A stretch of 64,000 nt of DNA from Pseudomonas anguilliseptica (GTDB taxonomy: Bacteria > Pseudomonadota > Gammaproteobacteria > Pseudomonadales > Pseudomonadaceae): the NCBI RefSeq assembly GCF_900105355.1, contig NZ_FNSC01000001.1, forward strand, positions 4,154,001-4,218,000, read 5' to 3'. The position numbers were made by a program, and so were the translations under genes. How positions within the stretch are numbered: position 1 is the first letter of the stretch; each line of letters starts with the position of its first letter. This document shows, piece after piece, positions 43,445 to 52,591 of the stretch. The notes beneath the pieces are model-generated. The model was not told the DNA's origin and made no database searches. It was given only the letters and a program-made list of their open reading frames with translations.

Positions 43445-43846
43445 GGCCCCGCTCCCGCTAATCAGAGGTGCTGAAAGGCCCTCCGAATCGCGCTCCAACT
43501 TACCGTCAGAGCCGATTTGCGTTGTAAAGCCCACAAGGCCGTTCGATGAGATTGCGACTGGAACGAAGTTGTCCTGAGGGACGGGGAAGCGTTTAGCAAC
43601 AGCACGCATCGAGCGCAGCACGTTGAGTCGTCCAACGGTATCTTTGATCCGCTGAACGCCAAATGACCCAGTCATTTGCAGCCACTGAAGCCCGCGAACT
43701 GTTTAGCTCGTCACCCTCCTCCCGGATCAATTCCGTCTCAAGTCGATGTCTCGGCGTTCTGCAGTTCGCTACAACAACCTCCAGCAACACAGGTGTTCAG
43801 TGGGGAAGTCGGTGCTCAACCAAACACATACTTTGAAGGATTGACC

Positions 43847-45442
43847 ATGTCAGCTTATCAAAACGACATCAAAGCCGTTGCCGCCCTTAAAGCCGCCGCA
43901 GGCAGCAGCTGGAGCGCTATCGACCCTGAGTCCGTGGCCCGCATGCGCGCCCAGAACCGCTTCAAGACCGGTCTGGAAATCGCTCAGTACACTGCCGACA
44001 TCATGCGCAAAGACATGGCCGAGTACGATGCTGACTCCTCCGTCTACACCCAGTCCCTGGGCTGCTGGCATGGTTTCATCGGTCAGCAGAAGCTGATTTC
44101 GATCAAGAAGCACCTGAAGACCACCAACAAGCGCTACCTCTACCTGTCGGGTTGGATGGTTGCTGCTCTGCGTTCGGATTTCGGTCCGCTGCCGGATCAG
44201 TCCATGCACGAGAAAACCTCGGTTTCCGGTCTGATCGAAGAGCTGTACACCTTCCTGCGCCAGGCTGATGCCCGTGAGCTGGACCTGCTGTTCACCGCTC
44301 TGGACGCCGCTCGCGCTGCCGATGACAACGCCAAGGCTGCTGAAATCCAGGCGCAGATCGACAACTACGAAACTCACGTAGTACCAATCATCGCCGACAT
44401 CGACGCTGGCTTCGGTAACCCGGAAGCCACTTACCTGCTGGCTAAGAAGATGATCGAAGCGGGTGCTTGCTGCATCCAGATCGAGAACCAGGTTTCCGAC
44501 GAGAAGCAGTGCGGCCACCAGGACGGTAAAGTGACCGTTCCTCACGCCGACTTCCTGGCCAAGATCAACGCTGTTCGCTACGCATTCCTCGAGCTGGGTA
44601 TCGACAACGGCGTGATCGTTGCGCGTACCGACTCCCTGGGTGCTGGCCTGACCAAGCAGATCGCTGTTACCAACCAGCCAGGCGACCTGGGCGACCAGTA
44701 CAACTCCTTCCTCGATTGCGAAGAAGTTTCCGCTGCCGACCTGAACAACGGCGACGTCGTTCTGAACCGTGGTGGCAAGCTGCTGCGTCCTAAGCGCCTG
44801 CCTTCCAACCTGTTCCAGTTCCGTGCCGGCACCGGCGAAGCACGCTGCGTACTGGACAGCATCACTTCGCTGCAGAACGGCGCGGACATGCTGTGGATCG
44901 AAACCGAGAAGCCACACGTCGGCCAGATCGCAGAAATGGTTAACGAAATCCGTAAAACCATCCCGAACGCCAAGCTTGTTTACAACAACAGCCCATCGTT
45001 CAACTGGACCCTGAACTTCCGTCAGCAGGTATTCGATGCCTTCACCGCTGAAGGTAAGGACGTTTCCGCCTACGACCGCGCCAAGCTGATGAGCGTTGAG
45101 TACGACGAAACCGAACTGGCCCAGGTTGCTGACGAGAAGATCCGCACCTTCCAGCGTGACGGTTCTGCTCAGGCTGGTATCTTCCACCACCTGATCACTC
45201 TGCCGACTTACCACACCGCCGCGCTGTCCACCGACAACCTGGCCAAAGGTTACTTCGCAGACCAAGGCATGCTGGCCTACGTGAAAGGCGTTCAGCGTCA
45301 GGAAATCCGTCAAGGTATCGCCTGCGTTAAGCACCAGAACATGTCCGGTTCCGACATCGGCGACGCTCACAAAGAGTACTTCGCTGGTGAAGCGGCCCTG
45401 AAAGCCGGCGGCAAAGACAACACCATGAACCAGTTCAGCTAA
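43847..45442 (+). CDS. aceA: Isocitrate lyase
   Basis: The 531-residue enzyme opens the glyoxylate shunt by cleaving isocitrate to glyoxylate and succinate. The catalytic Cys222 lies in KQCGH (residues 220-224), where most family members have KKCGH. The metal-binding region DIDAGFGNPEATYLL is at about 184-198. The length, larger than the 430-residue E. coli enzyme, fits the Pseudomonas subfamily. The ATG at 43847 gives the known start MSAYQNDIKAVAAL. 57 more codons are open upstream but unlike the family. Codon use is highly adapted, which suggests strong expression. Confidence 0.96.
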   Translation: MSAYQNDIKAVAALKAAAGSSWSAIDPESVARMRAQNRFKTGLEIAQYTADIMRKDMAEYDADSSVYTQSLGCWHGFIGQQKLISIKKHLKTTNKRYLYLSGWMVAALRSDFGPLPDQSMHEKTSVSGLIEELYTFLRQADARELDLLFTALDAARAADDNAKAAEIQAQIDNYETHVVPIIADIDAGFGNPEATYLLAKKMIEAGACCIQIENQVSDEKQCGHQDGKVTVPHADFLAKINAVRYAFLELGIDNGVIVARTDSLGAGLTKQIAVTNQPGDLGDQYNSFLDCEEVSAADLNNGDVVLNRGGKLLRPKRLPSNLFQFRAGTGEARCVLDSITSLQNGADMLWIETEKPHVGQIAEMVNEIRKTIPNAKLVYNNSPSFNWTLNFRQQVFDAFTAEGKDVSAYDRAKLMSVEYDETELAQVADEKIRTFQRDGSAQAGIFHHLITLPTYHTAALSTDNLAKGYFADQGMLAYVKGVQRQEIRQGIACVKHQNMSGSDIGDAHKEYFAGEAALKAGGKDNTMNQFS

Positions 45443-45490
45443 GAACCGGCTCACTCAACCGAGGCCACGATCAACGTTGAGGGTGTTGAG

Positions 45491-45521
45491 AAAATCCCAG
45501 CAGAAATGCTGGGATTTTTTT
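45491..45521 (+). terminator. Terminator after aceA
   Basis: AAAATCCCAGCA-GAAA-TGCTGGGATTTTTT forms a stem of about 12 bp with a T run, about 50 bases after the stop. Confidence 0.9.
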
Positions 45522-45644
45522 ATGCCCGGCCATCCATGAGGGCCCCCTTCTTCTGACCGTCGCTGTGCGACGTTAAAAATGGCTCTCGGCCATTTTTTGC
45601 CTGAAATCCCCTCTTTTCTGGTTTTGTGCGTTTTCGCACAGCCG

Positions 45645-45662
45645 CTGTCATGTTTACGTCAA
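45645..45662 (+). promoter_or_regulatory. Pho-box-like site before the PhoX-type gene
   Basis: CTGTCAT-GTTT-ACGTCAA fits the PhoB box (two 7-bp repeats of CTGTCAY with a 4-bp AT-rich spacer): the first repeat is perfect and the second matches 4 of 7. It lies 48 bases before the start codon, so a start site about 30 bases downstream is feasible. Confidence 0.5.
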
Positions 45663-45710
45663 TTTTCTTGGATAGCGTCAGGCACCCGTCGATTAATCCA
45701 AGGAGCCTGC

Positions 45711-47711
45711 ATGAGCCAAAATAATGAAAACTCAGTGCTGTTCGGCAATGGCGATGAATTGCCCAGCAATGCGTCCGATAACCCGCATATCAATCAGCTG
45801 ATCGACGGTGTAGGCCGTCGGCAGGTGTTGGCCGCCGGTGCAGCGCTCGGCACCCTGGCCTTTCTCGGCAGTGTTATGCCTGGCGCCGCGGTTGCGGCAG
45901 AACCAACCGCCAAAGGCCTGGACAAGCTGCACTTTAGACCGCGCAGCAAGCTGCCCTTCACGGCTATCGCGACCAACCGCTTAGACAGCATCAGCGTACC
46001 GGCCGGTTACCGCGCCACCACCTTTATCCCCTGGGGTACGCCGATTACCGGTAATTATCCGGCTTATCTGAGTGACGGTAGCAACAGCGCCCAGGATCAG
46101 GCCGAGCAACTGGGCATGCACCATGACGGCATGCATTTCTTCCCGATCGACGCCCAGCGCGGCAGCAAGAAAAGCGACCACGGTCTGCTGGTGCTCAACC
46201 ACGAATATATCGACGCGCCGCTGCTGCACGCGAATGGCCCGACGCTGGTAGCCGGCAAACGCAGCAACGCCGAAGAAGTGCGTAAGGAAATCAATGCCCA
46301 CGGCGTTTCAGTGGTGGAAGTACGCCGTGGCCTGAATGGCGAATGGACGGTGTTGCCGAGCGCCAGAAACCGCCGAATCACCGGCGCCACGCCTATGCAG
46401 ATCAGCGGTCCGGCGCGTGGCCATGTGCTGCTGAAAACCCGCTACAGCCCCAAAGGCACGGCCACCCGCGGCACCCTGAATAATTGCTCTAACGGTTTTA
46501 CCCCGTGGGGCACCTACCTGACCTGCGAAGAGAATTGGGCTGGCTACTTTGCTAGCCGCGATACCGACTTGCCACGCGAACTGAGCCGCTACGGCCTGCG
46601 CGGCAGCAGCCGCTACGGCTGGGATCACCTCAAGGGCGATGAGTTCGAGCGTTTCGATGCCACGCGTATGACCACCACGGCCAGCGCGGACTATCGCAAC
46701 GAACCCAACCACTTTGGCTGGATCGTCGAAATTGACCCATTTGCGCCGGAGTCTGTGCCCATCAAGCGCACGGCGCTCGGTCGCTTCGCCCACGAAGGCC
46801 TGGTGTTCGCCCCGGTGAAATCAGGCCGCCCGGTGGTGTGTTACTCCGGCGACGATTCACAGAACGAGTACATCTACAAATACGTCAGCCGTGACAAATA
46901 CCGTCCAGGCCGCAGCAATGGCCGTTTGCTCGACGAAGGCACGCTGTATGTCGCGCGCTTCGCTGCCAGCGGCAAAGGCGAATGGCTGGCGCTGGATATC
47001 CACGACAAGAAATTCCAGAAAGCCTGCAAGGCCGCCGGGGTGAGTTTTGCCGACCAGGGTGAGGTATTGATCAATACCCGTCTGGCGGCTGACGTGGTTG
47101 GCGCCACCAAGATGGATCGCCCGGAATGGGGCGCGGTCAACCCGGACAATGGCGAGGTGTACTTCACCCTGACCAACAACAGTGCCCGGACCAGCACCGA
47201 TGCTGCCAATCCGCGCCCAGCCAACGCGTTCGGCCATATCATCCGTTGGCGTGAGCTGAGCAAGGATTACGCCGGACGCCAGTTTGCCTGGAGCCTGTTT
47301 ATGCTGGCAGGCCCCGAGACCGACAGTATCGGTCCGAACGGTAAACCGCTGACAGCGGACAACCGCCTGGCCAGCCCCGACGGACTGTGGTTCGACGAAG
47401 AAGGCCGGCTTTGGATTCAGACCGACATGAGTGGCAGCCAATTGAGCAGCGGGCCGTTCGGCAATAACCAGATGCTGGTGGCCGAGCCGCGTACCGGTGA
47501 ACTCAAGCGGTTCCTGGTCGGGCCTGTGGGCGCCGAGGTGACCGGCATTACTGCAACCCCGGACTTCCGCACCCTGTTCGTCAATATCCAGCACCCGGGC
47601 GAAGGCTCAACGGCGACCAACCTGCTCAGCACCTGGCCTGATGGCCCAGGTCAGCGTCCGCGCTCGGCTACCGTGATCATCACCCGCGAAGACGGCCGTC
47701 GGTTGCTCTAA
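45711..47711 (+). CDS. phoX: PhoX-type alkaline phosphatase (DUF839), Tat-exported
   Basis: The 666-residue protein belongs to the PhoX family of calcium- and iron-dependent phosphatases that release phosphate from organic esters in the periplasm. The twin-arginine signal is seen in VGRRQVLAAGAALGTLAFLG with Arg36-Arg37 and ends near AVAA at 60-63. Family blocks are NNCSNGFTPWGTYLTCEENWAGYF, HFGWIVEIDPF and SPDGLWFDEEGRLWIQTD. The export route fits a protein folded with its metals in the cytoplasm. I chose the ATG with AAGGAG upstream (CCAAGGAGCCTGCATG). A Pho-box-like site precedes the gene. Confidence 0.9.
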   Translation: MSQNNENSVLFGNGDELPSNASDNPHINQLIDGVGRRQVLAAGAALGTLAFLGSVMPGAAVAAEPTAKGLDKLHFRPRSKLPFTAIATNRLDSISVPAGYRATTFIPWGTPITGNYPAYLSDGSNSAQDQAEQLGMHHDGMHFFPIDAQRGSKKSDHGLLVLNHEYIDAPLLHANGPTLVAGKRSNAEEVRKEINAHGVSVVEVRRGLNGEWTVLPSARNRRITGATPMQISGPARGHVLLKTRYSPKGTATRGTLNNCSNGFTPWGTYLTCEENWAGYFASRDTDLPRELSRYGLRGSSRYGWDHLKGDEFERFDATRMTTTASADYRNEPNHFGWIVEIDPFAPESVPIKRTALGRFAHEGLVFAPVKSGRPVVCYSGDDSQNEYIYKYVSRDKYRPGRSNGRLLDEGTLYVARFAASGKGEWLALDIHDKKFQKACKAAGVSFADQGEVLINTRLAADVVGATKMDRPEWGAVNPDNGEVYFTLTNNSARTSTDAANPRPANAFGHIIRWRELSKDYAGRQFAWSLFMLAGPETDSIGPNGKPLTADNRLASPDGLWFDEEGRLWIQTDMSGSQLSSGPFGNNQMLVAEPRTGELKRFLVGPVGAEVTGITATPDFRTLFVNIQHPGEGSTATNLLSTWPDGPGQRPRSATVIITREDGRRLL

Positions 47712-47725
47712 TCGACGGGTAATAT

Positions 47726-47753
47726 TGTGACCGGTCAGCCCTGGCCGGTCACA
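47726..47753 (+). terminator. Hairpin after the phoX-type gene
   Basis: TGTGACCGG and CCGGTCACA pair around a 10-base loop and are followed by only three T residues, 15 bases after the stop. Termination is likely but not certain. Confidence 0.5.
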
Positions 47754-47802
47754 TTTCGCTGTGACAGACTCATGCCCTTCCCTTTGTGCAAAGAGCATCA
47801 GC

Positions 47803-48291
47803 ATGTCCAGCAATCGCTTGAGTCGTATCGTCGGCAAAATCCAGCAACTGCCCAGCGCCCTGCAAAGCCCGGCGCTGTCGCTGCTGTTTGGCTCTCAGGT
47901 GAAGTTCGCCGGCACCGCCAAGGTGCGCGTGCATACGCTGACCCAACAGCAGGCGGTGATGAGCATCGCCAACAAGCGCAAGGTGCAGAACCACATCAAG
48001 GGCGTACACGCCGCAGCCATGGCGCTGCTGGCTGAGTCCGCCACGGGCTTTCTGGTCGGCATGAATGTACCCGATGACAAACTGCCGCTGATCAAGAGCC
48101 TCAAGGTCGACTACCTCAAGCGTGCCACCGGCAGCCTGCGCGGCGTGGCCAGCCTGACACCCGAGCAGATTCAAGCCATCCACACTCAGGAGAAAGGCGA
48201 AGTACTGGTTACCGTGACCGTGACCGATGAAGCCGGCATCCAGCCGGTCCAGTGTGAAATGCTCTGGGCCTGGGTCAGCAAGAAGCGCTGA
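47803..48291 (+). CDS. DUF4442 hotdog-fold protein
   Basis: A 162-residue protein of the DUF4442 group, which has the hotdog fold of acyl-CoA thioesterases. Characteristic are the N-terminal helix LSLLFGSQVKFAGTAKVRVHTL, the NKRKVQNHIKGVHAAAMALLAES segment that carries the hotdog central helix, and the C-terminal strand GEVLVTVTVTDEAG. A catalytic acid cannot be placed with certainty. The ATG at 47803 is preferred to an ATG 14 codons upstream. No link to phosphate metabolism is evident. Confidence 0.8.
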   Translation: MSSNRLSRIVGKIQQLPSALQSPALSLLFGSQVKFAGTAKVRVHTLTQQQAVMSIANKRKVQNHIKGVHAAAMALLAESATGFLVGMNVPDDKLPLIKSLKVDYLKRATGSLRGVASLTPEQIQAIHTQEKGEVLVTVTVTDEAGIQPVQCEMLWAWVSKKR

Positions 48292-48366
48292 ATGCCTCGC
48301 CTAGGTTTTTCAACCCCCTGCTAAGCTGAAAACGCCGCATGGTGCGGCGTCACTCAGGAGATAGCA

Positions 48367-49005
48367 GTGCAGGGAAAACCTCTTCTAGTCGGTGGTGGGG
48401 TGGTGCTGATTGCCGTGCTCGGCACGCTGCATTGGCGCCTACAGAGCGAGCCGCAGGTCATTGCGCAGGCCAGTCAGGCCGACAACGCCACAAGCCTGCT
48501 CTCGGATGTTAGCCCGGCGACACCGATGCCTACTGAAGCGCAGTTGCAGGAGCTGCTGCAAAACCCAGCTGTGAAAAACCAGGAGCAACGCCTGGCGTTC
48601 CATCAGGCCTACCGCAGCTTTGTCAGCGGCGCTTCCGAGCTGTCCCCCGCAAAACGTGAAAGCCAGGCAGAGGCCTTGCGTGAGCAGATCGAGACTTACG
48701 AGCAGCGCAACGAGCTGGCCATGAGTGAGTCGCTGTTACTGCAGCTGGGGCTGATTCAGCTCACCACTGGCGATGAACAAGCGCAGAAAGATCAGGCCGC
48801 TGCCTTGGTCGCCCGCTACAAGGCGATTAGCGCCGAGCGCGAAGCCAAGGCCGCGACACCCAGCGCCGAGTTTCGCCGTTACAAGACCGATGAGAAGCGC
48901 ATCGTCGAGGAAGTCCTGAGCATGGACAGCTTCCCCGATGGTTTGAGCCGTGATGAATACCTGCGCCAACGCCTGCAGCAGGCGCGTGAACAGCATTATC
49001 AATAG
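48367..49005 (+). CDS. Membrane-anchored helical protein of unknown function
   Basis: I do not recognise this 212-residue protein. It starts at GTG with AGGAG six or seven bases upstream. One membrane helix lies at about residues 5-22 (LLVGGGVVLIAVLGTLHW), so the chain is anchored with its body probably in the periplasm. The body is charged and helical (for example KRESQAEALREQIETYEQRN), with a coiled-coil-like pattern that weakly recalls lipase-specific foldases, but no lipase gene is adjacent. A very stable hairpin lies at its stop codon. Confidence 0.65.
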   Translation: MQGKPLLVGGGVVLIAVLGTLHWRLQSEPQVIAQASQADNATSLLSDVSPATPMPTEAQLQELLQNPAVKNQEQRLAFHQAYRSFVSGASELSPAKRESQAEALREQIETYEQRNELAMSESLLLQLGLIQLTTGDEQAQKDQAAALVARYKAISAEREAKAATPSAEFRRYKTDEKRIVEEVLSMDSFPDGLSRDEYLRQRLQQAREQHYQ

Positions 49006-49035
49006 CCCGACCTGAGCCGCCTGCTCAGGTCGGGC
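49005..49035. terminator. Strong palindromic hairpin between convergent genes
   Basis: GCCCGACCTGAGC and GCTCAGGTCGGGC form a perfect 13-bp GC-rich stem around a 5-base loop. It starts at the last base of the upstream stop codon and lies 6 bases from the end of the convergent gene. It has no T run, so it may act as a barrier or stabiliser rather than a classic terminator. Confidence 0.7.
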
Positions 49036-49041
49036 AGCGCG

Positions 49042-50436
49042 TCACAACAGCTGGTCGAGCGCGTAGTACAGCAGGTTGAAGGGTTTGTTGCGGTCGGCGG
49101 TATCGCTCTGCTCAGAGGCATCCAGTACCGGGCCGCTGCCATTCATCACGTTATTGACGAAGTCATCCAGCTGCAGGTTCTGCTCCTGAATATCCGCGTT
49201 GGCAAACTCGATGATGCTGGTGCAGTGGCTTTCATTGACCGCGCGGTACTGCGGGAAGTAACCGCCGACATTCGGCAGGTTGGCCAGCTCGTTACGCAGC
49301 CTGCCGGTGTCCACATCCCACTTGGCGTGGATCAGCGCCTCCTTGGCGGCCTGGTTCGGTGCGTTGATGATTTCCGGGTAAAAACGCTCATAGGAATAGG
49401 ACGAGTAATTCAAATCCTTCCAAAAGTGCGTATGGCCCATGCGATCAGCCGCCAGGTTGCTCGACAACGCCGGATAGATGCTGCCCAGGTTGTTCAGGTT
49501 AAGCCCCGGCAAACGCGACTGCAGGTACGGCAAGGGCCCGGCATCCAGCCCCCAGGCATTGCGGATAAAACCCTGCAATGGCAAGGACGGATAGGCCTCG
49601 TTACCCCCGCCACTGATGGCCGAGAACACCGGTCCGGAGTCGTTGATCAGGAAGCTGCGCGTCGGTGCGATGTCCTGCCGGGTTGGTGCGTAGTTGGTCA
49701 GACTGCCGGCACCGCCAGCGCTGCAACCGGTGGTCAGCATCTGCGTCGGGCGCGGCAGGTTGTCTTTCAGCCAGCCCACCACCGCCCGCATATTGCGCAG
49801 GCCGTTGTGGTGCCAGATCAGCGGCGCCTGCTGGCTTTGTGGATCTTCATAGACCGCGACCTTGTCGCCGGAGTAGATGTCGCCGGTGCAATACGGCACA
49901 TAGACCATATTCCAGTTCTGGGTTTTCACTCGCGTCCAGGGATGCAGGCGCACCACGAAGGGGCTGACCAGACTGGCACCTGGGTTAAGCAAGCTCATGT
50001 AGTCATTGGGAATGCCGTCGGGGTTACGTGCGCCGCGAATGCCGCTCTGTCGGGTGCAACTGGCGTAGTCCCAGCAGGCCCCGCCGCCCTCCAGGTAGAT
50101 GATGGTGTTGCGGGTATTGGGCACGCGGTTGACGAAGAATTTGTACGGCGAGCCGTTGCCACACACGGCGCCGGTTTGCGGGGCCATTTGCACGGTTTGC
50201 CAGGCGTAGTAGTTGGCCGGTTTGAAGCCACTGTTGAAACCGCTCGGGTTGGCCAGCAGCGGGTACGGCCCAAGACGTTGCGCCGGGGTGACCTTGTTAT
50301 CTGCCGCCGGCGCCACCACCAGGTTGCTCAGGGTTTGCCAGAAGTTGTAATCGCCCTGCTCGGCCTGCACAGGCATAGCCAGGGCCGAAACCATCAGTGG
50401 CGCAGCACAGCGCCGAAGTGTTATCGCTACAGACAT
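49042..50436 (-). CDS. Pectinacetylesterase/NOTUM-like secreted hydrolase
   Basis: The 464-residue protein has a signal peptide (cleavage near VQA-EQ at residue 25) and resembles the pectinacetylesterase/Notum family, whose members are serine esterases. The nucleophile Ser239 lies in TTGCSAGGAGS, and the oxyanion region is YLEGGGACWDYASC near 114-127. A late His in NESHCTS (about 403) would complete the triad. Substrates of the bacterial members are unknown, and plant-polymer or lipid esters are both possible. It is monocistronic, preceded by 360 bases without a gene. Confidence 0.82.
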   Translation of the reverse strand: MSVAITLRRCAAPLMVSALAMPVQAEQGDYNFWQTLSNLVVAPAADNKVTPAQRLGPYPLLANPSGFNSGFKPANYYAWQTVQMAPQTGAVCGNGSPYKFFVNRVPNTRNTIIYLEGGGACWDYASCTRQSGIRGARNPDGIPNDYMSLLNPGASLVSPFVVRLHPWTRVKTQNWNMVYVPYCTGDIYSGDKVAVYEDPQSQQAPLIWHHNGLRNMRAVVGWLKDNLPRPTQMLTTGCSAGGAGSLTNYAPTRQDIAPTRSFLINDSGPVFSAISGGGNEAYPSLPLQGFIRNAWGLDAGPLPYLQSRLPGLNLNNLGSIYPALSSNLAADRMGHTHFWKDLNYSSYSYERFYPEIINAPNQAAKEALIHAKWDVDTGRLRNELANLPNVGGYFPQYRAVNESHCTSIIEFANADIQEQNLQLDDFVNNVMNGSGPVLDASEQSDTADRNKPFNLLYYALDQLL

Positions 50437-50752
50437 GGTGAGTCCCTCATCTTGTTGTTATCGATGGGTCCACATACCCGAGCCGTTGTACAAATCCCCT
50501 CCAGCTGTCACCCGAAATCAGCCCAGAACCCACTGGAGAGTGCTCATACACCGCGCCGAAGCAGCAGTAACTGCGCGAACCCAAACGTGTCGCCGCTGCT
50601 CAAGGTTCAAGCGAGCCTGGCGATTCATGCACGCTAGTCCAAGAAACTCCCGCCAACCACAGAGCTACATATTTATTGGATATAGCGCGGTGGGTTTTAA
50701 GCTGTTGCGGTTATCTGCGGCCTGCTCTGACAGAACACTGCTCGTGACAATA
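50437..50752. other. Intergenic stretch without recognised gene
   Basis: This gap between the pectinacetylesterase-like gene and the terminator of the next chemoreceptor holds the upstream region of the minus-strand hydrolase. I see no perfect promoter, operator, RNA gene or coding frame with family similarity. Frames that span it have atypical composition. Confidence 0.4.
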
Positions 50753-50779
50753 AAAAAGGGAAGCCTGGCTTCCCTTTTT
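50753..50779 (-). terminator. Terminator after the CtpM-like receptor gene
   Basis: AAAAAGGGAAGC-CTG-GCTTCCCTTTTT is a near-perfect palindrome with T runs in both directions, 20 bases after the receptor stop codon. Confidence 0.88.
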
Positions 50780-50798
50780 GATGTGCCTGCACCTGGTG

Positions 50799-52472
50799 CT
50801 AGATGCGGAACTGACGCACCAGTGCGCCCAGGCGTTCGCCCAGCCCGGCCAGGTTGCGCGCGGTCTGCGCGCCCTGCTGGGTTTCGTCGGCCACGCTGTC
50901 CACCGCCACGGCAATCTTGTGCACGCTGCGGTTGATCTCTTCGGCCACGGCGGTTTGCTCTTCGGCAGCACTGGCAATCTGCGCGTTCATCGCGTTGATG
51001 GTGCCAATCAATTGCGCGATGGCATCCAGCGATGTGCCGGCGCGGTTGGCCTGCTCGCTGCTGACATCACCGGCATCACTGGAGCGGCGCATCGCGGTCA
51101 CCGCATCCTGGGTGCCCTTTTGCAGACGGTCGATCATGCCCTGAATTTCCTGGGTGCTCTGCTGCGTACGGCTGGCCAGCGCGCGCACCTCGTCGGCCAC
51201 CACGGCAAAGCCGCGCCCCGCTTCACCCGCACGTGCCGCTTCGATGGCGGCGTTGAGGGCCAGCAGGTTGGTCTGCTCGGCGATGGAGCGAATCACATCG
51301 AGCACGCTGACAATCGACGATACGTCTTTTTGTAGAGTGTCGAGCGATACGCCGCTGTCGCGGATGTCCTGTACCGGGGTGTGAATGCGCTCGATACTGC
51401 CATCGACCACCTTTTTCGCTGCCTGGCCTTCGGTGTCGGTCTTCTGCGCCGCTTCTGCTGCGCCCTGAGCGCTTTGCGCAACTTCATGGGCGGCAGCGGA
51501 CATTTCATTGATTGCGGTCGCCACCTGATCGGTCTCATGGCGCTGACGCTCCATGGCCGCTTCCGAGCGCTGCGCCTGGGCCGATACCTGGCCGACCAGT
51601 TCAGTCAGCTGGCCTGTCATATCGACGATCTGCCGTACTAGGCCGTGGATCTTCTCGACAAAGCGGTTGAACGAGCCAGCCAGCTGGCCAAGCTCATCGT
51701 CGCCATTGATCGGCAGGCGACGCGTCAGGTCGCCTTCACCGGCGGCGATGTCATCTAGGTTGTCCTTAATCTGCTGCAGCGGGCGCAGGAAGGTGTTGCT
51801 TAGCACCACCCCGACAATGCCGAATATCACCAGCAGCACGGCAGCAATCACCATGATGCTGGTGCTGATTCGCTCGTCGATTTCAACTTGTACCTGGGCA
51901 ATCTGCGCCTCGACGCCGTCGAGGTTGATCGCCGTGCCCAGGGCCATATCCCATTTCGGCAGGTAATAGCTGTAAGCCATTTTCGGCACCAGCACCGAAT
52001 CATCCGTCGGCAGTGGCGAGCTGTAATTGACGTAGTAGCTGTTGTTCTTGGCGACACTCACCAGTTCGCGGTTGATGTACACGCCATTCGGGTCACGACG
52101 ATCGGCCAGGCTTTTGCCGACATCTACCGGGCTGTCGCCGCGGAACAGGCGCACTACATTGGAGTCGTGGCCGAAGAAGTAGCCGTCCTTGCCGAACTTG
52201 ATCTTCGACAGGATCGCCACGGCCTGCTCACGGCTGGCCATATCACCCTGCGCGGCGCCGTCATACAGGGTCTGTACCGAACCCAGAGCGATCTGCACGT
52301 AGTGCTGCAGTTCGTTGCGGCTTTCCTGCAGCAGGCGCTCGCGGGTTTCTTCAATTTCCTGGGCGGCCAGGTTTTGTAACACCTTGGCGGCGGCACCACT
52401 GAGTACCAGGGCAAACAGCACCACCGGTATCAGTGCCAACAGCACGACTTTTGATTTCAAGGTAAGGCGCAT
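50799..52472 (-). CDS. Methyl-accepting chemotaxis protein, single-Cache type (CtpM-like)
   Basis: The 557-residue receptor has a first helix at about residues 8-30, a single-Cache periplasmic domain of the sCache_2 type ([20 protein letters not shown] and [18 protein letters not shown] are typical), a second helix near 205-225, HAMP, and the signalling domain with [19 protein letters not shown]. sCache_2 receptors usually bind small carboxylates. Position beside a transporter and a TlpQ-like receptor matches PA2652 (CtpM, malate) of P. aeruginosa, so a C4-dicarboxylate ligand is likely but inferred. A FliA-type promoter is visible upstream. Confidence 0.9.
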   Translation of the reverse strand: MRLTLKSKVVLLALIPVVLFALVLSGAAAKVLQNLAAQEIEETRERLLQESRNELQHYVQIALGSVQTLYDGAAQGDMASREQAVAILSKIKFGKDGYFFGHDSNVVRLFRGDSPVDVGKSLADRRDPNGVYINRELVSVAKNNSYYVNYSSPLPTDDSVLVPKMAYSYYLPKWDMALGTAINLDGVEAQIAQVQVEIDERISTSIMVIAAVLLVIFGIVGVVLSNTFLRPLQQIKDNLDDIAAGEGDLTRRLPINGDDELGQLAGSFNRFVEKIHGLVRQIVDMTGQLTELVGQVSAQAQRSEAAMERQRHETDQVATAINEMSAAAHEVAQSAQGAAEAAQKTDTEGQAAKKVVDGSIERIHTPVQDIRDSGVSLDTLQKDVSSIVSVLDVIRSIAEQTNLLALNAAIEAARAGEAGRGFAVVADEVRALASRTQQSTQEIQGMIDRLQKGTQDAVTAMRRSSDAGDVSSEQANRAGTSLDAIAQLIGTINAMNAQIASAAEEQTAVAEEINRSVHKIAVAVDSVADETQQGAQTARNLAGLGERLGALVRQFRI

Positions 52473-52504
52473 CGGGCAGATCCTTGCATGGCAGTACAGC
52501 GGAA

Positions 52505-52538
52505 TAAAAACGGGGCTACCGGTTTATCGGTAGCCCCG
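52505..52538 (-). terminator. Terminator after transporter gene, overlapping a FliA promoter
   Basis: On the minus strand CGGGGCTACCG-ATAAAC-CGGTAGCCCCG is followed by TTTTTATT. It lies 54 bases after the transporter stop. The left arm and loop also contain the -10 element of the downstream receptor promoter. Confidence 0.85.
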
Positions 52539-52550
52539 CTGAAAGGTTGA
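52524..52550 (-). promoter_or_regulatory. Candidate FliA (sigma-28) promoter of the CtpM-like gene
   Basis: On the minus strand TCAACCTT (52543-52550), 11 bases, and ACCGATAA (52524-52531) fit the sigma-28 consensus TAAAGTTT-N11-GCCGATAA at 5 of 8 and 7 of 8 positions. The start codon is about 45 bases beyond the predicted start site. Confidence 0.5.
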
Positions 52551-52591
52551 GTCGTCTGGCGCTATCGCGCGGCAAACGAGCAATGCCCCGG

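Noticed and set aside
43361..43675. Minus-strand frame of 104 codons between the NolW gene and aceA with a C-terminal hydrophobic stretch
   Set aside because: No ribosome site before the ATG, no recognised family, and it overlaps the RccR-type operator and candidate aceA promoter. Base composition differs from neighbouring genes, so a small unknown gene cannot be fully excluded.
43850..45454. 534-codon minus-strand frame opposite aceA
   Set aside because: Shadow of aceA produced by its biased codon use; no ribosome site or homology.
47060..47078. Palindrome TATTGATCAATA resembling an FNR site
   Set aside because: It is inside the coding sequence of the phoX-type gene and lacks the 4-base spacer.
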